From: Planctomycetota bacterium
GTDB lineage: Bacteria; Planctomycetota; Planctomycetia; Pirellulales; UBA1268
Assembly (NCBI GenBank): GCA_016872555.1
Contig: VGZO01000019.1
Span: 1-64,000 of the forward strand
Direction of reading: 5' to 3'
Length of the DNA: 64,000 nt
This document shows, piece after piece, positions 44,637 through 53,763 of the stretch. The notes under the pieces were generated by a model. It ran no database searches. It saw only the letters and a program-made list of their open reading frames with translations, and was not told the DNA's origin. Both the position numbers and the translations under genes were made by a program. Position 1 is the stretch's first letter, and each line of letters starts with the position of its first letter.

Positions 44637-45866
44637 ATGACGCGCGCGGGAATCGTCGTCGGCGTGCTCACGGCCATGGTCGGCCAAGCGTGGGCGCCGT
44701 CACGGGCAGACGAACCAGCGGCGGTGACGGCGCCCGAACGCCGCGCGCCCCCCCGGCCGGCGGCGGCCGAGCGCCTCTCGCCGGCGGAGCTCGACGGCGC
44801 CATCGACCGCGGGCGGCGGTTCCTCGTCGCCGTCCAGAACGACGATGGCTCGTTCGGCACGCCCGAACGCACCAAAGACCTCAATATCATCGCCGGCGTC
44901 GGCTCGCACCACGGCTTCCGTGCGGCGACGACCGCGCTGTGCGTGCAGGCGCTGATCGAGGAGACCGACGGCTCGCCGGAGGTGCTGCGCGCCATCGAAC
45001 GCGGCGAGGCGTGGCTCATGGACGAGCTGCCCACGGTCCGCCGCGACGACCCGATGCTGATCTACAATGTCTGGTCGCACGGCTACGGCATCCAGGCCCT
45101 CGTGGCGATGCACGGCCGGCTCCCCGACGACGCCCAGCGGCGCGAGCGGATCGCCGGGCTGATCCGCGGGCAGTTCGAGAAGCTCGTCCGCTACGAGTCG
45201 GCCGAGGGGGGCTGGGGCTACTACGACTTCACCGCCGGCACGCAGCGCCCCGCGTCGAGCTCGACGAGCTTCGTCAACGCGATGGTCCTGATCGCCCTCG
45301 CCGACGCCCGCGCGATCGGCATCGAGCCCCCCGCGCGGATCACGCAGCGCGCCCTGGAATCGACGCGCAAGCAGCGGCTTCCCGACTACAGCTACCTGTA
45401 CGGCAGCTACCTGCGGATGGAGCCGCGGATGGGGATCAACCGCCCCGCCGGCAGCCTTGGCCGCAGCCAGGCCTGCAACCTCGCCTTCCGGCTGTGGGGC
45501 GACCAGACGATCACCGACGGCGTGCTCGCCGAGTGGCTCGACCGTCTCATCCAGCGCAACGGTTGGCTCGATCTGGGGCGGAAGCGCCCCGTGCCCCACG
45601 AGTCGTTCTTCCAGGTGGCGGGCTACTTCTACTACTTCGGCCACTACTACGCGGCGCGGGTGATCGACATCCTCCCGGCGGCGGAGCGGCCGTTCTACCA
45701 GGACCACCTCGCGCGGATCCTGCTTGCGGTCCAGGATGCCGACGGCTCATGGTGGGACTATCCGCTCTACAACTACCACCAGCAATACGGCACGGCCTAC
45801 GCGCTGATGTCGCTGCACCGCTGCCGCCGGGCGAACGACGCGCTGCCCGTGCCCGACCAACGCTGA
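44637..45866 (+). CDS. Secreted prenyltransferase/squalene-oxidase repeat protein
   Basis: ATG 44637 has GGAGGG five bases upstream. The 409 residues start with a signal peptide (GIVVGVLTAMVGQAWA). The rest is an alpha/alpha-toroid of terpene-cyclase-type repeats: RFLVAVQNDDGSFGTPE, YESAEGGWGYYDFTAG, LRMEPRMGINRPAGS, and LLAVQDADGSWWDYPL. The DxDD motif of squalene-hopene cyclases and the catalytic metal site of prenyltransferases were not seen, so enzyme activity is doubtful. Similar proteins are frequent in planctomycetes and may be structural or binding proteins. It probably shares a transcript with the fusion protein. Confidence 0.78.
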   Translation: MTRAGIVVGVLTAMVGQAWAPSRADEPAAVTAPERRAPPRPAAAERLSPAELDGAIDRGRRFLVAVQNDDGSFGTPERTKDLNIIAGVGSHHGFRAATTALCVQALIEETDGSPEVLRAIERGEAWLMDELPTVRRDDPMLIYNVWSHGYGIQALVAMHGRLPDDAQRRERIAGLIRGQFEKLVRYESAEGGWGYYDFTAGTQRPASSSTSFVNAMVLIALADARAIGIEPPARITQRALESTRKQRLPDYSYLYGSYLRMEPRMGINRPAGSLGRSQACNLAFRLWGDQTITDGVLAEWLDRLIQRNGWLDLGRKRPVPHESFFQVAGYFYYFGHYYAARVIDILPAAERPFYQDHLARILLAVQDADGSWWDYPLYNYHQQYGTAYALMSLHRCRRANDALPVPDQR

Positions 45867-45888
45867 CGACCGCGGGAGGGACACCGCC

Positions 45889-47322
45889 GTGCCGACCGAA
45901 GCGACGCCCGGCGCCCTCGACAGGGCGCTTGGCAAGGCCTACCGGCGGCTCCTGCCGCTTCTCTTCCTCTGCTACGTCATCGCCTACGTCGACCGCACCA
46001 ACGTGGCGATCGCGAAGCTGACGATGGCCAAGGACCTGCCGGCGTTCACCAATGACGTCATCGGTCTGGGCGCCGGGATCTTCTTCCTCGGCTATTTCCT
46101 CCTCGAGATCCCGGGGTCGATCATCGTCGAGCGCTGGAGCGCCCGGAAATGGATCTGCCGGATCATGGTCACGTGGGGGATCTGCGCGGCGCTGACCGCG
46201 TTCGTGAAGACGCCCTTGCAGTTCTACGCGGTGCGTTTTCTCCTCGGCCTCGCCGAGGCGGGGTTCTTCCCGGGGATCATCGTCTACCTGACGCACTGGT
46301 TCCCGGCGAAGGAGCGGGCCCGGGCGCTGTCGATCTTCCTCGTCGCCTCGCCGATCGCGATGATCGTCGGGCCGGCGCTGTCGCGGCTGCTGCTGCCGAT
46401 CGGCACGGAGGAGGTGATCGACGGCGTGACGGTGGCCCATCCGCATCTCCTCGGCATGGCCGGATGGCAGTGGATCTACATCGCCTGGGGGATTCCGGCG
46501 GTGGTCGTCGGCCTGCTCGTGCTCGTGCTCATGCCCGACCGGCCGCACGACGCGGTCTGGCTGTCGCGCGACGAGGCCGACGCGCTCGAGGAACAGCTCG
46601 CGGCCGACACGCGCCGCCAGAAGGCGGCCCACATGCCGGTCTGGCAGGCGCTCACCAACCCGCGCGTGCTGCTGCTCGCACTGGCCTACTTCGGGATCGT
46701 GACGGCCAACTACGGGATCGAGTTTTTCCTCCCGAGCATCCTCGAAAAGACCTATGCGCTGAAGCTCGAGGAGGTCACGGTGCTGGTCATGCTCCCCTCG
46801 CTACTGGTGATCGTGGGGCAGATCTTCGTCGGGCGGAGTTCCGACCGCACCGGGGAGCGCCGCTGGCACGCGTCGGTGCCGGTGTTCATCGGCGCGGCGG
46901 CGCTGGTGGCGGGGGCGCTGGTCCGCGGCAACCTGCCGCTGACGGTGGCCTGTTTCGTGGTCGCTGCCGCGGGGATGAAGGCCTACATGCCCGCCTTCTG
47001 GGCGCTCCCCAACCTGTTCCTCGCCAGCACGGCGGCGGCCGGGAGCGTCGGGCTGATCAATTCGGTGGGGAACCTCGGCGGCTTCCTCGGGCCGACGCTC
47101 CTCGGGTTCGTCGACAAGACGACCGGGTCGTTCACGATCGGCCTGCTGATCACGGCGCTGACCGCCACGCTCTCGGCCTGCCTGATCGCGTCGCTACCGT
47201 TCGCCGCCGCGCCGCGGGAAGAGGATGCCGGCGGGGCCGACGACTCCGATCGGCACGACACCGGCCCCGTGCGCGTCGATGACGACGGCAATCCGTATCG
47301 CCGGCCGTTCGCCGACCAGTGA
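45889..47322 (+). CDS. MFS transporter, anion:cation symporter-type
   Basis: This 477-residue inner-membrane protein has 12 predicted helices, with a GTG start after CGGGAGGG. The family opening LLFLCYVIAYVDRTNVAIAK, the loop-2/3 motif ERWSARKWICRIMVTWG, FLLGLAEAGFFPGIIVYLTH and the mid-loop are those of the ACS group (tartrate, 4-hydroxyphenylacetate and hexuronate transporters). The C-terminal ~35 residues are a charged Asp-rich tail. The substrate is likely an organic anion, which would fit the nearby PaaK-like ligase, but that link is only proximity. It is convergent with the AhpD-like gene. Confidence 0.88.
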   Translation: MPTEATPGALDRALGKAYRRLLPLLFLCYVIAYVDRTNVAIAKLTMAKDLPAFTNDVIGLGAGIFFLGYFLLEIPGSIIVERWSARKWICRIMVTWGICAALTAFVKTPLQFYAVRFLLGLAEAGFFPGIIVYLTHWFPAKERARALSIFLVASPIAMIVGPALSRLLLPIGTEEVIDGVTVAHPHLLGMAGWQWIYIAWGIPAVVVGLLVLVLMPDRPHDAVWLSRDEADALEEQLAADTRRQKAAHMPVWQALTNPRVLLLALAYFGIVTANYGIEFFLPSILEKTYALKLEEVTVLVMLPSLLVIVGQIFVGRSSDRTGERRWHASVPVFIGAAALVAGALVRGNLPLTVACFVVAAAGMKAYMPAFWALPNLFLASTAAAGSVGLINSVGNLGGFLGPTLLGFVDKTTGSFTIGLLITALTATLSACLIASLPFAAAPREEDAGGADDSDRHDTGPVRVDDDGNPYRRPFADQ

Positions 47323-47347
47323 GCGTGCCGCCGTGCCGGATCTGGCC

Positions 47348-47914
47348 TCAGTCTCCACCGGAGGCATCGAGCCCGCAGGCAACCCCCGACATCACCGCCG
47401 CGATCCGCACCGCGTCGTGACAGGCTTCTTCGCTCGCGCCGAGGTGGACGAGACTCGCCTCGTGGCTCTGGATGCAGGCCTCGCACCCGGCCAGTGCCGC
47501 ACAGCCGAGGCTCATCAGCTCGAAGTCGAGTTTCGACGTCGCCGGCTGCGCCATCCGCCCCATCCGCAGGCGCGCCGGCCGCGAGGCGTAGCTCTCCTTG
47601 CCCTCGCGGCCGTGGGCCACCATGTGGCGGAACCGGAAGTAGACCGTGTTCATCGCCATCAGCCCGGCGGCGGCGGTGGCGTCAGACACGACGGCGGCCG
47701 CGTCGCCCCCCAAGCTCGCGCGGAGATCCGCCTCCAGCGCCGCGGCGAGCGGCCCGCAGCGCAGGAACCGGGCCGCGGCCAGGGCCGTGCCGAGGGCCTG
47801 GGCGGGGGTGAGGTTCTCACCGGAGAGCACCGCCTGGGCGTTGAGGCGCAGGTCCTTGAGGTCGTCGGGGAGGCGGTCGCGGAGGGCATCGAGGGCGTCG
47901 AGCACGAGGGGCAT
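47348..47914 (-). CDS. Carboxymuconolactone decarboxylase/AhpD-like protein
   Basis: The 188 residues contain the redox motif CEACIQSHE in LGCAALAGCEACIQSHEASL (about residue 143), with the trailing His typical of AhpD. AhpD links dihydrolipoyl groups to peroxiredoxin AhpC. Length and the N-terminal helices (LNAQAVLSGENLTPAQALG) also fit AhpD rather than the smaller decarboxylases. No ahpC lies next to it, so the partner is unknown. GAGGT (47921-47925) is a good ribosome-binding site for the ATG at 47914. It is divergent from carB. Confidence 0.85.
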   Translation of the reverse strand: MPLVLDALDALRDRLPDDLKDLRLNAQAVLSGENLTPAQALGTALAAARFLRCGPLAAALEADLRASLGGDAAAVVSDATAAAGLMAMNTVYFRFRHMVAHGREGKESYASRPARLRMGRMAQPATSKLDFELMSLGCAALAGCEACIQSHEASLVHLGASEEACHDAVRIAAVMSGVACGLDASGGD

Positions 47915-47957
47915 GGGAACCTCACGAAAACGTGGCCCGCGGGATTCCCGCGGTGCG

Positions 47958-47987
47958 TTGAACGATCAGGCAGTCAGATGGTAGTGT
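47958..47987 (+). promoter_or_regulatory. Candidate carB promoter
   Basis: TTGAAC (47958-47963) is followed after 18 bp by TAGTGT (47982-47987), preceded by GG as in other extended -10 sites here. Initiation near 47994 would leave about 25 nt before ATG 48019. The -10 hexamer itself is a poor consensus match. Confidence 0.35.
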
Positions 47988-48018
47988 TGGGGTGTTTGCC
48001 CGCACCGCGAAGGCCTTC

Positions 48019-51000
48019 ATGCCGCGCCGCGACGATCTCCACACCATTCTGCTCATCGGATCCGGGCCGATCGTCATCGGGCAGGCCTGCGAATTCGACT
48101 ATTCCGGTACCCAGGCCTGCAAGGCGCTGCGCGAAGACGGCTACCGCGTCGTCCTCGTCAACTCCAACCCGGCCACGATCATGACCGATCCGGGGACGGC
48201 CGACCGGACCTACATCGAGCCGTTGACGCCGGAGTTCATCGAAAAGGTCATCGAACTGGAGCGGCCCGACGCCGTCCTGCCGACGCTCGGGGGCCAAACC
48301 GCCCTCAACCTGGCGATGGATCTCCACCGCCGCGGCGTCCTCGACCGCCACGGCGTGGAGATGATCGGCGCCGACGCCGAGGCGATCCGCCGCGGCGAGG
48401 ACCGCGAGATCTTCAAGGAGACGATGCGCCGCATCGGGCTGGAGACCTGCCGCGGGCGGATCGTCCGGAGCCTGGCCGAGGCCCGCGAGGTCCTCGGCGA
48501 GATCGGCCTGCCGGCGGTCATCCGCCCGAGTTTCACGCTCGGCGGGTCGGGCTCGGGGGTGGCCTACAACCGCGACGAGTTCGACTCCAAGGTGCAGCGC
48601 GGCCTCGATCTGTCTCCCGTCGGCGAGGTGCTGGTCGAGGAGTCGATCCTCGGCTGGAAGGAATACGAGATGGAGGTGATGCGCGACGCCGACGACAACG
48701 CCGTCATCATCTGCTCGATCGAGAACTTCGATCCGTGCGGCGTCCACACTGGCGATTCGATCACCGTGGCACCGGCGCTGACGCTCACCGACCGGCAATA
48801 CCAGCGGATGCGCGACGCCAGCTTCGCGGTGATCCGCGCGATCGGCGTCGCCACCGGCGGGTCCAACATCCAGTTCGCCGTCGACCCGCGCACGGGGCGG
48901 ATGATCGTCATCGAGATGAATCCGCGCGTCAGTCGGTCGTCGGCGCTGGCCAGCAAGGCGACCGGCTTCCCGATCGCCAAGATCGCCGCCAAGCTCGCCG
49001 TCGGGTGGCGACTCCACGAACTGGCCAACGACATCACCCGGCGCACGAAGGCCTGCTTCGAGCCGGCCATCGACTACGTCGTCGTCAAGGTGCCGCGCTT
49101 CGCGTTCGAGAAGTTTCCCGAGGCCGACAGCCGGCTGACGACGCAGATGAAGAGCGTCGGCGAGACGATGGCGATCGGGCGGACCTTCAAGGAAGCGCTG
49201 CAGAAGGCGCTCCGCGGTCTCGAGGTCGGCGCCTTCGGCCTCGGCTGCGACGGCAAAGACCTGTGGGGGACGGCCGCGGAGCCGACGGTCGACGACATCG
49301 TCGCCCGGATCTCGACTCCCGATCCGGACCGGATCTGGTGGCTCCGGTATGCCGTCAAGGCGGGGCTCTCGATCGACGAGATCCACGGCCACACCGGGAT
49401 CGATCCCTGGTTCCTCGACCAGATCGTCCAAGTGGTCGAGCTGGAGAGCCTGCTGCGGACGGTGGGCAGCCTCGCCGAGATCGACACCGGCCTGCTCCGG
49501 GCCGCGAAGCAGGCCGGCTTCTCCGACCGGCAGCTCGGGACGCTGCTCCACGCCGCCGAGCTCGACGTGCGCCAGGAGCGGCTCCGCCGCGGCATCGTCG
49601 CCACCTACAAGGCCGTCGACACCTGCGCCGCCGAGTTCGAGGCCTTCACCCCCTACTACTACTCGACGTGGGAGGAGGAAGACGAGCTCCCGCCCCCCGA
49701 GCCGGGGCGGCGGCGGGTGATGATCCTCGGCGGCGGCCCCAACCGCATCGGCCAAGGGATCGAGTTCGACTACTGCTGCTGCCACGCCAGCTTCGCGCTC
49801 CGCGAGCTGGGCATCCAGAGCATCATGGTCAACTCCAACCCCGAGACGGTGAGCACCGACTACGACACCAGCGACATCCTGTTCTTCGAGCCGCTGACCT
49901 GCGAGGACGTGCTCAACATCGCCGATCGGATCGCCCCCGACGGCGTCATCGTCCAGCTCGGCGGGCAGACGCCGCTCAACCTCGCCCGCGCCCTCCACGG
50001 TGCCGGGCTGCCGATCATCGGCACGAGCGTCGACACCATCGAGGTCGCCGAGGACCGGGAGAAGTTCCGCGCCCTGCTCGACCGGCTCGGGCTCGCGCAG
50101 CCGGCCAGCGGCATCGCCCGGACCCTTGCCGGGGCCCGTGCCGAGGTCCAGCGGATCGGCTATCCGTCGCTCGTCCGCCCGAGCTACGTCCTCGGCGGCC
50201 GGGCGATGGAGATCTGCTACGACCAGCAGCAGTTCGACCGCTACGTCGCCGAGGCGTTCGCCGTCGCCCAGGGCCAGCCGGTGCTCATCGACCGGTTCCT
50301 CGAGGATGCCGTCGAGGTCGACGTCGATTGCATCGCCGACGGCAGCCGGGTCGTGATCGCCGGGGTGATGGAGCATATCGAGGAGGCGGGGGTCCACTCC
50401 GGTGACTCGGCCTGCTGCATCCCGCCCCACGGGCTGCCCGACGAGGTGGTCGCGGAGATCCGGGAGGCGGCGGCGGGCATGGCCCGGAGCCTCGGCGTGG
50501 TCGGCCTGATGAACGTCCAGTTCGCCGTCAAGCGCGAGGATGGCCGGCCGACGATCTACGTCATCGAGGCCAACCCCCGCGCCAGCCGCACCGTGCCGTT
50601 CGTCGCCAAGGCGACCGGCGTGCCGGTGGCGAAGGTGGCGGTGAAAGTGATGGCCGGCCAGTCGCTGGCGGAGCAGGGGATCGTCGCCGACCCCGTTCCG
50701 GTCCATGTCAGCGTCAAGGAGAGCGTGTTCCCGTTCGTGAAGTTCGCCGGCGTCGACATCGCCCTGGGGCCCGAGATGCGCTCCACCGGCGAGGTGATGG
50801 GCGTCGCCGACCGGTTCAGCATCGCGTTCGCGAAGAGCCAGATCGCCGCCGGGACCGTCCTGCCGCGCTCGGGGCGGATCTTCATCAGCGTGGCCAGCCC
50901 GCAGGCGAAGGAGGCGATCGTCGAGCCGGCTCGGCGCCTGGTGGCCCTGGGCTTCGAGCTGGTGGCCACGTCGGGCACGGCGCGCGTGCTGGCGGCGGCC

Positions 51001-51285
51001 GGGGTGCCGGTGGAGTCGGTGAAGAAGCTCCAGGAGGGCCACCCCAACCTCCTCGACATGCTCATCGACCGCCGCGTCCAGCTGATCTTCAACACCCCCC
51101 GCGGCAAGGGTGCGCGGACCGACGAGGGGCGGATCCGGGCGGCGAGCGTGCTCCACGGCGTGCCGTGCATCACCACGCTGCCGGCGGCGGAGGCCTGCAT
51201 CCGCGCCATGGAGGCGATGCGGAGCGAATCGCTCTCCGTCCAGGCGCTCCAGGACCGGTTTCCGCAGACCGTGCCGGCCGGCTGA
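48019..51285 (+). CDS. carB: Carbamoyl-phosphate synthase large subunit
   Basis: CarB makes carbamoyl phosphate from bicarbonate, ammonia and two ATP for pyrimidine and arginine synthesis. The 1088 residues show the internal duplication. The first half starts [21 protein letters not shown] and has [25 protein letters not shown] and [19 protein letters not shown]. The second has [33 protein letters not shown] and [19 protein letters not shown]. The C-terminal ~140 residues form the MGS-like allosteric domain. ATG 48019 was preferred over GTG 47992 on the family N-terminus. carA is not in the window. PfkB starts 13 bp after the stop. Confidence 0.96.
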   Translation: MPRRDDLHTILLIGSGPIVIGQACEFDYSGTQACKALREDGYRVVLVNSNPATIMTDPGTADRTYIEPLTPEFIEKVIELERPDAVLPTLGGQTALNLAMDLHRRGVLDRHGVEMIGADAEAIRRGEDREIFKETMRRIGLETCRGRIVRSLAEAREVLGEIGLPAVIRPSFTLGGSGSGVAYNRDEFDSKVQRGLDLSPVGEVLVEESILGWKEYEMEVMRDADDNAVIICSIENFDPCGVHTGDSITVAPALTLTDRQYQRMRDASFAVIRAIGVATGGSNIQFAVDPRTGRMIVIEMNPRVSRSSALASKATGFPIAKIAAKLAVGWRLHELANDITRRTKACFEPAIDYVVVKVPRFAFEKFPEADSRLTTQMKSVGETMAIGRTFKEALQKALRGLEVGAFGLGCDGKDLWGTAAEPTVDDIVARISTPDPDRIWWLRYAVKAGLSIDEIHGHTGIDPWFLDQIVQVVELESLLRTVGSLAEIDTGLLRAAKQAGFSDRQLGTLLHAAELDVRQERLRRGIVATYKAVDTCAAEFEAFTPYYYSTWEEEDELPPPEPGRRRVMILGGGPNRIGQGIEFDYCCCHASFALRELGIQSIMVNSNPETVSTDYDTSDILFFEPLTCEDVLNIADRIAPDGVIVQLGGQTPLNLARALHGAGLPIIGTSVDTIEVAEDREKFRALLDRLGLAQPASGIARTLAGARAEVQRIGYPSLVRPSYVLGGRAMEICYDQQQFDRYVAEAFAVAQGQPVLIDRFLEDAVEVDVDCIADGSRVVIAGVMEHIEEAGVHSGDSACCIPPHGLPDEVVAEIREAAAGMARSLGVVGLMNVQFAVKREDGRPTIYVIEANPRASRTVPFVAKATGVPVAKVAVKVMAGQSLAEQGIVADPVPVHVSVKESVFPFVKFAGVDIALGPEMRSTGEVMGVADRFSIAFAKSQIAAGTVLPRSGRIFISVASPQAKEAIVEPARRLVALGFELVATSGTARVLAAAGVPVESVKKLQEGHPNLLDMLIDRRVQLIFNTPRGKGARTDEGRIRAASVLHGVPCITTLPAAEACIRAMEAMRSESLSVQALQDRFPQTVPAG

Positions 51286-51297
51286 GCGGGGGCGTCG

Positions 51298-52224
51298 ATG
51301 GTCGTCGCCGCCGGATTGTCGCCCGCCTGGCAGGCGATCATGCGCTTCCGGGCGCTCGTGCCCGGCGAGGTCAACCGCGCCACCGACGTGTGGCGCGGTG
51401 CCAGTGGCAAGGTGGTCAACGTCGCGATCGCGCTCCACTCACTCTCCTGCCCGCACCGCGCCGTGACGGTCCTCGGCGGCGCCGCGGGGCGGATGGTCGC
51501 CGACGACTGCGCCCGTGCGGGCGTGACGCTCTCCGCCGTCCCCACGGCGACCGCGACGCGGACCTGCACGACACTGCTCGACGAGGCGTCCGGCCGCACG
51601 ACCGAGCTGGTCGAGAACGCCGCGCCGATCGCCGCCGACGAGCTCGCGGCCTTCGTCGCCGCTTTTGGAGCGGCCGTGGACGTTGCCGGCGCCGCCGTCC
51701 TTTCGGGGTCGCTGCCCGCCGCGACCCCGGCGACGCTGTACCGCGACCTGCTTGCGCGCACACGCTGCCCGGCGATCCTCGACGCGCGCGGGCCGGAGCT
51801 GCTCGAGGCGCTCCCGCTGCGGCCCCTGCTCGTGAAGCCCAACCGCGAGGAATTGGCGCGGACGGTGGGCCGGGAACTGGCCACGGAGGACGACGTCCGC
51901 GGGGCGATCGCCGGTCTCGTCGCCCGTGGCGCGCGGTGGGTGGTGGTCACCGACGGCCCGCGGCCGGTGGTCGTCGCCGGTCCCGACGGCGGCCGGTGGC
52001 GGATCGCGCCCCCGTCGCTCGACCGGATCGAGAACCCGATCGGCTCGGGTGATTGCCTTGCCGCCGGGTGTGCCGCGGCGCTCGTCGCCGGTCGGGAGCC
52101 GCTGTCAGCGGTCGTCCACGGCATCGCCTGTGCCGCGGCCAACTGCGGCACGCTCCTGGCCGGTCGCCTCGACCCGGCCGACGTCGCCCGCCTCGAGAGG
52201 CTCGTTGCAGTGGAGACGCTCTGA
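51298..52224 (+). CDS. PfkB family sugar kinase, 1-phosphofructokinase-like
   Basis: The 308 residues resemble the hexose-phosphate kinase branch (FruK, LacC): an N-terminal AAGLSPAWQAIMRF, VWRGASGKVVNVAIALHSL, DARGPELLEALP, LLVKPNREELARTVGRE, and the ATP/anion-hole motif in NPIGSGDCLAAGCAAAL. The usual catalytic motif GAGD reads GSGD here; the catalytic Asp is kept. No PTS or fructose genes are adjacent, so the substrate is not settled. The gene follows carB by 12 bp. Its final codons and stop are the first of five identical 18-bp copies. Confidence 0.83.
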   Translation: MVVAAGLSPAWQAIMRFRALVPGEVNRATDVWRGASGKVVNVAIALHSLSCPHRAVTVLGGAAGRMVADDCARAGVTLSAVPTATATRTCTTLLDEASGRTTELVENAAPIAADELAAFVAAFGAAVDVAGAAVLSGSLPAATPATLYRDLLARTRCPAILDARGPELLEALPLRPLLVKPNREELARTVGRELATEDDVRGAIAGLVARGARWVVVTDGPRPVVVAGPDGGRWRIAPPSLDRIENPIGSGDCLAAGCAAALVAGREPLSAVVHGIACAAANCGTLLAGRLDPADVARLERLVAVETL

Positions 52225-52296
52225 GCAGTGGAGACGCTCTGAGCAGTGGAGACGCTCTGAGCAGTGGAGACGCTCTGAGCAGTGGAGACGCTCTGA
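52207..52296 (+). repeat. Five perfect 18-bp tandem repeats spanning the pfkB stop
   Basis: The unit GCAGTGGAGACGCTCTGA occurs five times without mismatch. The first copy encodes the last residues AVETL and stop of the PfkB kinase; the other four lie in the convergent gap before the GDSL gene stop (52308). Perfect identity implies recent expansion. Each copy carries an in-frame TGA, so changes in copy number leave the protein unchanged. Confidence 0.97.
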
Positions 52297-52307
52297 GCGG
52301 AGCAGCG

Positions 52308-53636
52308 TCAGGGCAGCTTCGTGAACCTGATCCGCCGGTACTCGAGCTGCCCCGAGTCTCCTTCGAGGCCGATCGGCCCGGTGGCGGGCACCGGCAGGGC
52401 CACTTCGAGGAGCTCGTCGTGGCAGCGGCACAGCGCCTTGCCGTCGATCACGGTGACGATCAGTTCGTTCCAGTCCTGCGGCTTGTAGTGCTGCAATTGC
52501 TTGTACGGGCCGGCGAGGCGGTAGTCGCGACACTGCAGCTGCGGGGCGCGGATGAAGACGCCGCTGTCGGCCGTCGGCGTGGCGCGGAACTCGAGCTTGA
52601 GGATGAAGTTGCCGGGGATCTCGCGCGTCGTCCACAGCTGCTCGACGCGGCGCCCCTCGGGAGGCGTGGTGACGACGATCCGGCCGTGCCGGACGACGTA
52701 GCGGCCATCGGGGCTGCTCGTACGGCCGTCGAGGTCGAGTTGCTTCTCGAGCGACTTCTGTTCCCGGTAGCCCCAGCCGGTGAGATCACGGCCGTTGAAC
52801 AGCAGCTCGAACCCGGCTTCCGGCTGGAAATCGTCGGCGGGTACGGGCACGACGTCGAGCGTCTCGAGCACCGGGCGGATCGCCGCGACCCACTTCGCGT
52901 AGCCGGCGTCGTTGGGGTGGAGGAGGTCGGGAAACTCCTCCGGCGTGGCGTCGCCGGTCGGGCCGGCGAACAGGTTCCAGGTGTCGACCAACCGGACGCG
53001 CGGGTCGTTCTTGACCGCCGCGGCGACCAGGGCGTTGACCTTTTTGATCGCGTCGGCGGGGCGCTTCTTCTCGGCGGCGCTGGGAAACACCTGGCAGACG
53101 ACGATCGGCGTCCGCGGATTGTGGGCCTCGATCCGGTCGATGATCGCGCGGACGTTGGCGGCGATCTGCTCCGGCGCGGCCCCTTCCTCGAGGTCGTTGG
53201 TGCCCATCAGCATCACGACCGCGGCCGGCTCGAGGGCGAGGACGTCGTCGGCGAGGCGGAGGAGCATGCCGCGGGTGGTGTCGCCGCTGATCCCGCGGTT
53301 GGCGAGCTTGGCGCCGGGGAAGGCCCCCTTGAAGTCGTCGGCGAAACCCTGCGTGATCGAGTCGCCGAGGAACACCACGGCCCGGGCATCGGCGGCACGG
53401 CGCGACGCCCAGGTGCCACGGCGCTCGTTCCACAGGTTCTTGAACCAGTCGTAGCGGCGGATCGGCCCGACGCCCGGGAGCCCCTCGTCGCTGTCGGGCA
53501 GGACGAGCGCCGCCGGCTCGTCGGCCCGGGGCGCGGCACCGGGCCGGCCGCCGATGGCAACCAGGCCGGTGAGGACCGCCACGACGAACCGGGGCAGGGC
53601 ATGGCCACGAAGCGGGAGCGGGGACGGCGCGATCAT
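52308..53636 (-). CDS. GDSL/SGNH hydrolase fused to DUF1080 (3-keto-disaccharide hydrolase-like) domain
   Basis: The 442-residue protein has a signal peptide (ALPRFVVAVLTGLVAIGG), then an SGNH hydrolase: block I VVFLGDSITQGF (Ser), GISGDTTRGML, block III MGTNDLEEG, and block V LLHPNDAGYAKW. From ~255 it changes to DUF1080, a concanavalin-like domain starting FELLFNGRDLTGW and containing TADSGVFIRAPQLQCRDY. DUF1080 is abundant in planctomycetes and includes enzymes acting on 3-keto-glycosides. The SGNH part could deacetylate polysaccharides. The fused pair suggests secreted carbohydrate processing; no biochemical detail is certain. Confidence 0.87.
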   Translation of the reverse strand: MIAPSPLPLRGHALPRFVVAVLTGLVAIGGRPGAAPRADEPAALVLPDSDEGLPGVGPIRRYDWFKNLWNERRGTWASRRAADARAVVFLGDSITQGFADDFKGAFPGAKLANRGISGDTTRGMLLRLADDVLALEPAAVVMLMGTNDLEEGAAPEQIAANVRAIIDRIEAHNPRTPIVVCQVFPSAAEKKRPADAIKKVNALVAAAVKNDPRVRLVDTWNLFAGPTGDATPEEFPDLLHPNDAGYAKWVAAIRPVLETLDVVPVPADDFQPEAGFELLFNGRDLTGWGYREQKSLEKQLDLDGRTSSPDGRYVVRHGRIVVTTPPEGRRVEQLWTTREIPGNFILKLEFRATPTADSGVFIRAPQLQCRDYRLAGPYKQLQHYKPQDWNELIVTVIDGKALCRCHDELLEVALPVPATGPIGLEGDSGQLEYRRIRFTKLP

Positions 53637-53763
53637 GGCGGGGCTGGCTCGTGAGGGAATGGGGTCGATCGAACGTGCGGGAGGAATACGAACCGGGAAG
53701 CTGGAAACAGGATACAACCGCCACGTCGGTCCGGCGCGCGGCAGCGCCGGTGACGGAGCCTCC

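Noticed and set aside
48019-51285. Absence of carA beside carB as a sign of rearrangement
   Set aside because: carA and carB are commonly unlinked in planctomycetes and many other bacteria.
52207-52296. CRISPR or attachment-site array after pfkB
   Set aside because: The 18-bp units are directly adjacent, no cas genes or integrase are nearby, and the first copy is coding.
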